From Chitinophaga sp. CF118 (GTDB lineage: Bacteria; Bacteroidota; Bacteroidia; Chitinophagales; Chitinophagaceae): 64,000 nt of DNA. Below are positions 9,761-17,088 of the stretch, piece after piece. Position 1 is the stretch's first letter; each line of letters begins with the position of its first letter. The notes below the pieces were generated by a model that saw nothing but the letters and a program-made list of their open reading frames with translations, was not told where the DNA came from and made no database searches. Where the stretch lies: NCBI RefSeq assembly GCF_900112615.1, contig NZ_FOMK01000004.1:310001-374000 (forward strand). The letters run 5' to 3'. Made by a program: the position numbers and the translations under genes.

Positions 9761-10828
9761 ATGACCCCACGCAAGTCGTCAACAAACGAGCGAAAAGTAA
9801 ATACGTACAGACCATTTAGCAAAATAACAAGCCATATAGACCCGATGGTATTGTATACGTTCCTTTCGCTACTGGCCATTAGTATTGTAATACTGGCCTT
9901 CCAGATTTCCGGCAGGGAAGACTGCAGTCTGGCAAGCATTCATTTGTCCAGTCAGCAACACGCCGGGAAACGCACTTCCTTTACTACGGGAGAAGTGATC
10001 ACTTTTAAGGCAGAGAATGCAGGTAAAATCCGTAGTGATATTTCCTGGGATTTCGGTGATTCTACCGAACAGGCACAGGGTTTGCAGGTATACCACGCTT
10101 TTAATAAAGCAGGTAATTATACGATAACATTACTAAAGGGCAAGTGCAGCTGGCATCAGGAAGTGATTATATTAAATGCGGTACCGGATAATACACCACC
10201 CGCAACATCAGATCTCTTCCCTGTGATAGAAGGCCCTTCGGAAGTACTTGCCGGGCGCGCAGTTACTTACAGCAACAATTCCAGTGCTTCAAAATGGCAA
10301 TGGCGACTGTTACAGAGGGGTGCAGAAACCCATTCAGGTAAAACCGTCTCCTATACATTCGCTACACCAGGGGAAAGAATCCTGACACTGATCGTTGACG
10401 GAGATACCAGCAAAATGGTTACGAAACATATCCAGGTATTCCCCGCACAGGCAGCCCGTCGTAATGACCATTTTGAGCCCATGCCTTTCCCTGAACCGGA
10501 AAAACCAGCTGATCCTGCCGCCGGGGCACAACCGGTGCCGGAAAAGCCTAAAACACCCACTATTTCAGATGACGAATTTAAATATATGCTTACCCAGGTG
10601 ATCGATAAACAAAAGAATGCGGGCGACTTCTCCCCCTTCCTCTGTGAGAACCTGAATGCGCGGGTATTACTGAATGATAAGGATACTGATTCCTTCTCAC
10701 ATTTCTGTTCCCGCATCCGTGGTAAGAAACGATTCAAAATAGAACTGGTGAACCTGATCAAAGATCAGAATGGCTGTGTGAAAGAAATCCGTATCAGATA
10801 CGATAAGAAATTCCTGGGAATATTTTAA
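9761..10828 (+). CDS. tssP: T6SSiii membrane-complex protein TssP with PKD-like domains
   Basis: A 355-residue inner-membrane protein. A transmembrane helix spans about residues 29-49 (VLYTFLSLLAISIVILAF). Two PKD-like beta-sandwich domains follow in the periplasm: the first (about 70-128) has the classic ISWDFGDST and AGNYTITL stretches, the second (about 145-222) SKWQWRLL and PGERILTLIVDG. A proline-rich linker (about 228-262) leads to a small C-terminal domain. TM plus PKD fits TssP of the Bacteroidota trans-envelope complex. It heads the plus-strand block tssP-E-F with an 11-base gap to tssE. Confidence 0.85.
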   Translation: MTPRKSSTNERKVNTYRPFSKITSHIDPMVLYTFLSLLAISIVILAFQISGREDCSLASIHLSSQQHAGKRTSFTTGEVITFKAENAGKIRSDISWDFGDSTEQAQGLQVYHAFNKAGNYTITLLKGKCSWHQEVIILNAVPDNTPPATSDLFPVIEGPSEVLAGRAVTYSNNSSASKWQWRLLQRGAETHSGKTVSYTFATPGERILTLIVDGDTSKMVTKHIQVFPAQAARRNDHFEPMPFPEPEKPADPAAGAQPVPEKPKTPTISDDEFKYMLTQVIDKQKNAGDFSPFLCENLNARVLLNDKDTDSFSHFCSRIRGKKRFKIELVNLIKDQNGCVKEIRIRYDKKFLGIF

Positions 10829-10839
10829 CCCTTCAATAC

Positions 10840-11271
10840 ATGAAGAACCAGTATTATAAACTGCCATTGGATTTTTCCCGCATGCTGCAAAAAAAGGATC
10901 TTCCTGATTGTAATCTTGAAGATTCTGTGGCACAGCATATACAACTGCTCATTACTACGGTATTGGGAGAGAACAAAGATGATCCGCAATATGGCTGCCA
11001 GCTATGGGATTCTGATTTTGACATTCGTGCGTCTAACAATGAAGTGAAAGAACAGGTAGAACTATCTATCAAAGCATCAATTACACGTTACGAAAAAAGA
11101 CTGTCACAGATCAGGGTAATGGCCATTGTGAGCCAGGAAGAATTCCCCTCTGCCACCGCCCGAAAAGTGAAAAAGAAAATTAAAGTGACTGTTACCGGTG
11201 TGCTGGCACGAAATAAAACCCCCTTTCTTTACAACAGCTTTTTCTACGTAAGCCCATTGTCCTACGATTAA
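10840..11271 (+). CDS. tssE: T6SS baseplate protein TssE (gp25-like)
   Basis: A small baseplate protein that nucleates the sheath. The 143 residues match the gp25/GPW family: the conserved YGCQLWDSDF near residue 50 is the family's loop before the central helix, and VKEQVELSIKASITRYEKRLSQIRVM is the long helix that ends in the E-x-R-like pair. The C-terminal beta strands are VKKKIKVTVTGVL. Between tssP and tssF with short gaps (11 and 10 bases), so almost certainly co-translated. Confidence 0.88.
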   Translation: MKNQYYKLPLDFSRMLQKKDLPDCNLEDSVAQHIQLLITTVLGENKDDPQYGCQLWDSDFDIRASNNEVKEQVELSIKASITRYEKRLSQIRVMAIVSQEEFPSATARKVKKKIKVTVTGVLARNKTPFLYNSFFYVSPLSYD

Positions 11272-11281
11272 ACTAAATGTT

Positions 11282-13114
11282 ATGCCTAAAGAACAAAAAG
11301 AGAGAATAAAAGACCGGATGCTGAAAACTGCTGCAAGGCTTTGGGGATATCCGGATGCGGAAGTAGAAACCTCCTTTGACCCTGTTGTAAAATTGTTATT
11401 GGAAGCCTGTTCCAGCGAACTTGAAAAGATCTCGGGAGAAGTAGATGTTTCACATGCCCGGCTGGTGGAAAGGCTTGCACAGATCATGATGCCGGAACCG
11501 ATTACCAGCAGTCAGCCTTCCTTTGGCATTCTACATGCGGGAAGCAATGAAACCACCACCATACTTACACCGGAACACCAGTTTTTTTATACTCTAAGGA
11601 ACGGCTTTAACAGTCAGGACCTTTTCTTTATGCCGCTGGCACAACATCGCCTGTTCCGTGGGCAAGTACGCTATATTGCCATTGGCAATAAATTATTTGA
11701 AAGCAGGGAAAACTGGTTCAAGGAACAGGTATTGCAAGGCACCCTCCAGTCGGATACGCCGCCCAATCATCTGTGGCTGGGACTAAACCTGGAAGGTTCA
11801 CCGGCTTCCCTGGAAGGGCTATCGTTTTTCTTCGATCTCCGTAATGTGCATCAACAGGAAATGTTTTACTACTACCTCCCCTTGTCGCGCGTTTTTATAG
11901 GTGATACAGAACTGACCGTAAAAAGTGGCTATAGTCATAGCCGGGCAACTGCAGAAGAAGATCTTGAGGCAATTATGCAACCTGCATTTGATACCAACAC
12001 CCGTTACAGTCAGCAGATTCTACAGCGCTACCGCCGTCATTTCCTGACGGTTACCAGTACTCTGCCTCTGCCGGTTACTTCAGCTGCACCTGCTGGTTTG
12101 CAAAAGATATTTGGAAACAGTTTCAGCCGGTTTAACAATGATGTTTGCTGGATCCGCGTAGAATTTCCGGAAACTATCCGCCATTCATTACTGGAAGATC
12201 TGTTCTGTAGTATCAACAGCTTCCCGGTAATCAATAAAAAAGTAAATGAGCAGTCGCAAAGACTGAACCGTTACCTGAATATCATGCCTCTCAATACAGC
12301 TGATATCTATTTCGATGTGAAACGGGTATATGATGCTTCAGGTTTTGATTATCACGTTCGCAACTTTGCTACAGCGGGCGAAATGCAGGAAGGAGAACTT
12401 GTGATCCGCAGCAGCGGTATTGGCAGATTTGATTCCAGGGAAGCAAAGGAGATCATTGCCTACCTGATAGAAGTAATACGTGATGAAAGTTCCATGTTTG
12501 AAGAAGTAAGGAATGATTATGTTGCCAGCAGAATGCGGGAACTCCATCAACTGATAGCTTCACTGGAAGAACAATTACAACCGGGCACCAACCGGGGAAA
12601 TATTCCCTACCTCATGATAAAACCACATGAGAATGCAGATTACCTCTTTACGGAATTTTACACCACCAATGGCAGTGTTGCCAACAATATCCGCATGGGT
12701 AGCCGCTTACAGGAGTATGGCAGTATACAGTCTCAACCTGGTAGTATCACCTTACTGTCTAACACACAGGGAGGAAAAGACAGGCTGAATATAGATGAGA
12801 AAATCAATCTGTACCGTTACCACCTGTTAAGCCGTAACCGCATTGTTACACCAGAAGATATTAAAGCATTGTGCCGTTATGTACTTGGGAAAGAACTTCG
12901 GGATGTATCTATTTCAAAGGGTGTTTCTGTACAACCGGGGATCACTGAAGGGTATAGTCGTACACTGGATATAAAAATCAAGCTGTCCAAACCGGCAGAG
13001 CATTATACAGCGGGCAGCCTTGCATATCTGAAAGATGAATTACTAACACAGTTGCAGGAGAATTCTGCGAACAATTATCCATATAGAATTTACATGAATG
13101 AGGTATTAATGTAA
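11282..13114 (+). CDS. tssF: T6SS baseplate protein TssF
   Basis: The large wedge subunit of the baseplate (gp6-like). The 610 residues start with a helical region containing FDPVVKLLLEACSSELEKI and LVERLAQIMMPEPI, the usual start of TssF, where the family's alternate-proline motif precedes the beta-rich core. The C-terminal part (about 490-600, LLSRNRIVTPEDIKALCRYVLG) is the gp6/J-like domain. Last gene of tssP-E-F; a hairpin terminator follows 26 bases after the stop. Confidence 0.9.
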   Translation: MPKEQKERIKDRMLKTAARLWGYPDAEVETSFDPVVKLLLEACSSELEKISGEVDVSHARLVERLAQIMMPEPITSSQPSFGILHAGSNETTTILTPEHQFFYTLRNGFNSQDLFFMPLAQHRLFRGQVRYIAIGNKLFESRENWFKEQVLQGTLQSDTPPNHLWLGLNLEGSPASLEGLSFFFDLRNVHQQEMFYYYLPLSRVFIGDTELTVKSGYSHSRATAEEDLEAIMQPAFDTNTRYSQQILQRYRRHFLTVTSTLPLPVTSAAPAGLQKIFGNSFSRFNNDVCWIRVEFPETIRHSLLEDLFCSINSFPVINKKVNEQSQRLNRYLNIMPLNTADIYFDVKRVYDASGFDYHVRNFATAGEMQEGELVIRSSGIGRFDSREAKEIIAYLIEVIRDESSMFEEVRNDYVASRMRELHQLIASLEEQLQPGTNRGNIPYLMIKPHENADYLFTEFYTTNGSVANNIRMGSRLQEYGSIQSQPGSITLLSNTQGGKDRLNIDEKINLYRYHLLSRNRIVTPEDIKALCRYVLGKELRDVSISKGVSVQPGITEGYSRTLDIKIKLSKPAEHYTAGSLAYLKDELLTQLQENSANNYPYRIYMNEVLM

Positions 13115-13140
13115 AAGATTACGCTGTCGCTTTAAATGTA

Positions 13141-13174
13141 AAACAGATCTGATTCCCAGCATCAGATCTGTTTT
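13141..13174. terminator. Terminator between convergent tssF and transglycosylase genes
   Basis: Perfect 13-base arms (13141-13153 and 13161-13173) with a seven-base loop, followed by T on the plus strand and preceded by A. It serves tssF. The stop codon of the convergent transglycosylase gene lies inside the right arm. Confidence 0.7.
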
Positions 13175-14178
13175 AGTCGTACATCACCACCTGATTTCAA
13201 CGTCTCTGGCGGCACTCCCTTACGACCACCGGCATCACAAAGAATGATTGTATTACCGAAACCAAGATCTACATAAATACGGTTGCTGACTAACCAGCCT
13301 CTGCCCGATATTTTTGTATTCTTACTGATATATACACCATTCGATTGCAGATCGTCCAGCAATAAAAGTGTTACAAGCTGCCCATCCTTAAATACAGTAC
13401 TACTTTGTAAACGGGCAGCGTATGCAGTACTTATTACTTTCATCTGCTTACCTACCTCAATACGGATGCTTTTAAAATCCTTTCCTGTTGATGATGAAGC
13501 TGTAAATACAGACCCATTTGCTGTGCTCTTATTAAAAACATTATATCCAAAGCCCGGAATGTATAATTCCGGACTCTCGAATAATTGTTTTATTGCAATG
13601 ATTTTATAAATGTACTGTGCTGTTTCATTATTCAGCATCAACTGATAATAGTCCTTACTTCCCTGTCGCTTAATATTACGGGATATATTACCTGCACCGC
13701 AATTATAAGCAGCGGCGGCCAGCGTCCAGGAATGGAGTTGTGAATGGAGTTGTTGTAAATATCTGCATGCAGCGTGTGTAGACTTCAGAAGGTGATTTCT
13801 TTCATCATTATCATAACTTACTTCCAGTCCTAATGCCGCGGCGGTAGCTGGCATAAACTGCCATACTCCCTGGGCACCTACTGCAGAAGTTGCATTCGTA
13901 AATCCGCTTTCTACTACAGGGAGGTATTTAAAATCTTCAGGTATATTGTATTGCTGCAGTATCGGGATAATCAGCGGAAAATACACATCTGTTTTTGCTT
14001 TCAGCACAGGCAGGAAATTACGGTGGCGCAGATTACCTTTGATCACATCCATTAAACGATAAGAAACGAAGTCACGTTCCATTGGTACCATTTCGCCACA
14101 AAAGTCTACCTGGGCAGCCGCTATTGTTGCTGTTAAACAGCAACAGATAACAAACAATATGTGACGGAAATAATTCAT
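13162..14178 (-). CDS. Exported lytic transglycosylase (SLT domain) of the T6SS cluster
   Basis: Cuts the glycan strands of peptidoglycan in the periplasm. A signal peptide (about residues 1-22) is followed by an SLT/MltD-like domain. The catalytic glutamate is Glu90 in KYLPVVESGF, and the family motifs SAVGAQGVWQFMPATA and WTLAAAAYNCGAGNISRNIK follow. The C-terminal 130 residues contain a short carbohydrate- or wall-binding-like beta region (AYAARLQSSTVFKDGQLV). Its ATG overlaps the stop of the TraN-like gene by four bases (ATGA), so the two are translationally coupled. Position suggests it opens the cell wall for the secretion complex; that role is inferred. Confidence 0.88.
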   Translation of the reverse strand: MNYFRHILFVICCCLTATIAAAQVDFCGEMVPMERDFVSYRLMDVIKGNLRHRNFLPVLKAKTDVYFPLIIPILQQYNIPEDFKYLPVVESGFTNATSAVGAQGVWQFMPATAAALGLEVSYDNDERNHLLKSTHAACRYLQQLHSQLHSWTLAAAAYNCGAGNISRNIKRQGSKDYYQLMLNNETAQYIYKIIAIKQLFESPELYIPGFGYNVFNKSTANGSVFTASSSTGKDFKSIRIEVGKQMKVISTAYAARLQSSTVFKDGQLVTLLLLDDLQSNGVYISKNTKISGRGWLVSNRIYVDLGFGNTIILCDAGGRKGVPPETLKSGGDVRLKQI

Positions 14179-15023
14179 TTACTGATCATATATTTTGGTA
14201 ATGCACTCGCAGGTGTATATAATACCACCTGGTTTTTATTCAAATGATCATAAAGCACGGTAATCACTTCGTCGTTCTTTTTAAATGTTTGTATCGCGGT
14301 AACGTACACCACATTCTGTTCTCCCCTTCCATTAATAACAGCGGGGATCTTTTTATATAATACCGGCATCGGTTCCAGCACTGTAGAATCTTTAAGTGTT
14401 TTATGCATCAGCGTTACTCTACCTATATGGTACGGATCTCCTGTTTTATTTTTAATGCGGAAGCAGAAATACACCATGTTGTTCAGGCTCATGGCCTGTC
14501 CAAAGCTGAGGGTAATATCATTTGCTGTAGCTTCATACTGGTGATTGAGTTTCTTTTGCCGCATGAAATCGTCTGCTATCCTTCCTACTGTTACCGTATC
14601 TAAATCAGAACTCACTACTTCCGGTTCTTCTTCTACTGGCTTCTGTTCGGGAGAAGCTGTTGTTTTTTTGATACTGTTACTGGCCGAGAGTACATACTTT
14701 AAACGGGACAGATCCACTTTTTCCCTGAAGGCAAGGATCATATAATGAATGTTATCCCCTTCACGTACTACCAGATTTGTTGTTCTGGGATTAGCAACAA
14801 TTGGTCTGATAAAAACCACATTACCATCCACTATGCGATAATCGTAGTCTGAGTTTTTACCATCTCCAATCTGAAATGTGCTAATAGCAGATCCACAGGT
14901 AATAAGGGTTACAGCGCCTTTAGTTGTAATAATGCTATCTATCTGTGATTGCCCGGATGCATAACACCATGATAATAAACAGCAGAAGGCACCTGTTAAA
15001 GCATACTTCATCTGATAATTCAA
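14175..15023 (-). CDS. TraN/DUF4138-like exported protein in the T6SS cluster
   Basis: A 282-residue protein with a signal peptide (about 1-24). The N-terminal half resembles the TraN (DUF4138) proteins of Bacteroidota conjugative elements, a VirB9-like beta domain (ITTKGAVTLITCGSAISTF, then NPRTTNLVVREGDNIHYMIL). The C-terminal half keeps the pattern of TraN's second beta domain (MVYFCFRIKNKTGDPYHIG, VLYKKIPAVINGRGEQNVVY). In conjugation TraN belongs to the outer-membrane-side core complex. No other tra genes are present. It is coupled to the transglycosylase and lies downstream of tssC, so a place in the T6SS envelope complex is likely but inferred. Confidence 0.65.
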   Translation of the reverse strand: MNYQMKYALTGAFCCLLSWCYASGQSQIDSIITTKGAVTLITCGSAISTFQIGDGKNSDYDYRIVDGNVVFIRPIVANPRTTNLVVREGDNIHYMILAFREKVDLSRLKYVLSASNSIKKTTASPEQKPVEEEPEVVSSDLDTVTVGRIADDFMRQKKLNHQYEATANDITLSFGQAMSLNNMVYFCFRIKNKTGDPYHIGRVTLMHKTLKDSTVLEPMPVLYKKIPAVINGRGEQNVVYVTAIQTFKKNDEVITVLYDHLNKNQVVLYTPASALPKYMISK

Positions 15024-15063
15024 TTTCCTTTCTGTTTAATTAGTTGAACCCCTGGAGGGGGAG

Positions 15064-15123
15064 ATTATTGAACTGACTAAAAGCGCTTTTGCTTTCATCA
15101 CCCTTCTTAGTCAGCCCAATAAT
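15064..15123. other. Imperfect dyad between tssC and the TraN-like gene
   Basis: Two 17-base arms (15064-15080 and 15107-15123) match at 15 positions and enclose a 26-base loop that itself contains AAAAGCGCTTTT. It lies in the 174-base gap after tssC. It could attenuate transcription into the TraN-like gene or end the tssH-B-C message; no clear T-run follows on the minus strand. Confidence 0.35.
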
Positions 15124-15197
15124 TCTTTTCGTTTGAAAACTTATATTATTAATATCTGAAAAATTCACGTATTGTCCCTATGAACAAAACACCAGCA

Positions 15198-16574
15198 TCA
15201 GGCTTTGTCCTGTTCATATTCAGTATCCCATTCATTGTTATTATCTTCTCCTTTATGTCCTTCCATTTTTATGAGGAAGTTCTTAGCAGGAAAATATGGT
15301 TTCAGATGAATATTCAGGTGGATCAGATCTTTCTGGATCGGATCCTGTTCAAAGCGACGGATGGTAAAATCCTCAATCAGTTTATCCGGTCCGGTGATGC
15401 TGTCCAGGAAGCGGATGATCTGTTTCATCAGGTCTTTGCGGGTATTGGCATTGAAGTTTTCAAAAGCACGGCGGTTCAGGAAGTCCATCAATACTTTGGT
15501 AACGTAGTCAAATACACGCACTACAGAGTAGGTTTGTAATCCGAGGTTATCACCATTGAACAATGTCTTTGCACTAAAGGCCATTACTTTGCCATATTCC
15601 TTCACCATAGGTACCAGTCCCATTTTTTCCAGGCTGGCAATTTCACTTTTCTTCAGTTCGAACCTCACACCATCCACTTCATTGATGCCACCAAACTTTT
15701 TACCGGCAGTTACCTGCGACATCAATGTTTTGTAGATCTTACCTGCCAGTGCTCCTGAAGGTGGCACATAGAGGTTATCTTCTTCATTGATCTCATCGAA
15801 TTTACCACGACCTACCAGCCAGTTACATAACATGATCACATTAGAGCGGTGTACTTCACCTCCAGTAAGGTTAGCCAGTTCAAACATTTCCATCACATCA
15901 TCCGGGGCATCCAGGTGAGAGAAGTCTGTGATCAGCATTGCTTTATTTTCGTAAGCAATCTTTGCCCATTTTTCCAGCACTTTATTAGAGCCCAGGTAAC
16001 CTGGTAATACCAGTAAGCTATAGTTACCGCGTAGGTCCAGACGGTCATAATTTGCTACCAGTTCCTGTTGTACTGCATCTATAAAACGGGTATTATCAAG
16101 ATCTTTCAGCTGATCCAGTTCAACGTTGATGAAAGCAACATTTTTTACTTTATCAGATTCGGTGTTCTTAAAGAAGAGAGCAACGTTGCGGTAAGACTGT
16201 TCCAGTTCACGGGTAGATTCCACCGCTTCAGCCAGGTTGTTGGTCAGTACCTTGTCTGCCTGTTCTGAATGTTCAGTGCAGTAATTCACCATATCCGGAA
16301 GGTCTTGTGCATCTGTGAGTACTTTTTCCCACAGTTCCAGTGTTTTTTTCAGTTTCTCACGTTCTCCCTTTTTGGTGTTCTCTGTCAAAAATATATTGCG
16401 GCGTGCTTTACGTTCGGGATTCATATTCTGAACACCTTCGATGGTGCCTTCCAGAAGATCGAATCCACCGTATTTTGCCAGTGCGTTTATGCTTTGATCA
16501 AGTGATGCAGGCTGCTGACCGGCGCCTGTTTGCTGTTGATCCTGTGTTTCCTGTTGTTTTTGTAGTTCTGCCAT
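15198..16574 (-). CDS. tssC: T6SS sheath protein TssC
   Basis: The large subunit of the contractile sheath. The 458 residues carry the TssC pattern: a glutamine-rich start, then a helical part and the sheath core (YSLLVLPGYLGSNKVLEKWAKIA), and the C-terminal handshake strands (FTIRRFEQDPIQKDLIHLNIHLKPYFPAKNFLIKM). Bacteroidota TssC has this length (proteobacterial ones are near 490). It follows tssB with a 19-base gap, the usual sheath pair. Confidence 0.92.
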   Translation of the reverse strand: MAELQKQQETQDQQQTGAGQQPASLDQSINALAKYGGFDLLEGTIEGVQNMNPERKARRNIFLTENTKKGEREKLKKTLELWEKVLTDAQDLPDMVNYCTEHSEQADKVLTNNLAEAVESTRELEQSYRNVALFFKNTESDKVKNVAFINVELDQLKDLDNTRFIDAVQQELVANYDRLDLRGNYSLLVLPGYLGSNKVLEKWAKIAYENKAMLITDFSHLDAPDDVMEMFELANLTGGEVHRSNVIMLCNWLVGRGKFDEINEEDNLYVPPSGALAGKIYKTLMSQVTAGKKFGGINEVDGVRFELKKSEIASLEKMGLVPMVKEYGKVMAFSAKTLFNGDNLGLQTYSVVRVFDYVTKVLMDFLNRRAFENFNANTRKDLMKQIIRFLDSITGPDKLIEDFTIRRFEQDPIQKDLIHLNIHLKPYFPAKNFLIKMEGHKGEDNNNEWDTEYEQDKA

Positions 16575-16593
16575 AAGATTAATGAGTTATGGG

Positions 16594-17040
16594 TTATTTA
16601 TTATTCAGATCAGCCAGCAATGACTTTACAGATGTTAACAATGCCTGTCTTGCCGCAGGGTCTGCCAATGCACTTTTCAACACCTTATTTGTTTTCAGGT
16701 GTTTCATGATTTTCAGATACTGTTCTTTTTCTGCCGCCAGATTATTCAGGAAGGGACTCTGTGCGGTGATGCCTTTAACACCGAAATCGCCCAGGTTATG
16801 AAACTCCAGGTTTTCCGGCACTGTGCGGCCTTCAGCATCATGGAACAGGATGTTTACGGAAGGTTTGTAGTTTTCAAACACATCCTCTACAGTTGTTAAT
16901 CCCTGTACTATCTCCGGTTTTACAGGTGTTTGCTGGGTTAGCTTTTCAGCAAACAATGTCCGGTTATGAGAGATTTCAACAATGGCCTCATTAGCGTCAA
17001 GTTTTACCTCATTACCGCCAATACCGTAATTATCATTCAT
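16594..17040 (-). CDS. tssB: T6SS sheath protein TssB
   Basis: The small subunit of the contractile sheath. The 148 residues show a charged N-terminal strand (GGNEVKLDANEAIVEISHNR), the TssB middle stretch SVNILFHDAE, the turn FHNLGDFGVKGI, which is the family's D-F-x-P-D-x equivalent, and C-terminal helices (ALADPAARQALLTSVKSLLADL). Lies between tssH and tssC with short gaps, so sheath and its recycling ATPase are made together. Confidence 0.88.
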   Translation of the reverse strand: MNDNYGIGGNEVKLDANEAIVEISHNRTLFAEKLTQQTPVKPEIVQGLTTVEDVFENYKPSVNILFHDAEGRTVPENLEFHNLGDFGVKGITAQSPFLNNLAAEKEQYLKIMKHLKTNKVLKSALADPAARQALLTSVKSLLADLNNK

Positions 17041-17088
17041 ATAAAATTGGTTTTACTACAATAAAATGCACTATGGTTTATAAAAAAT

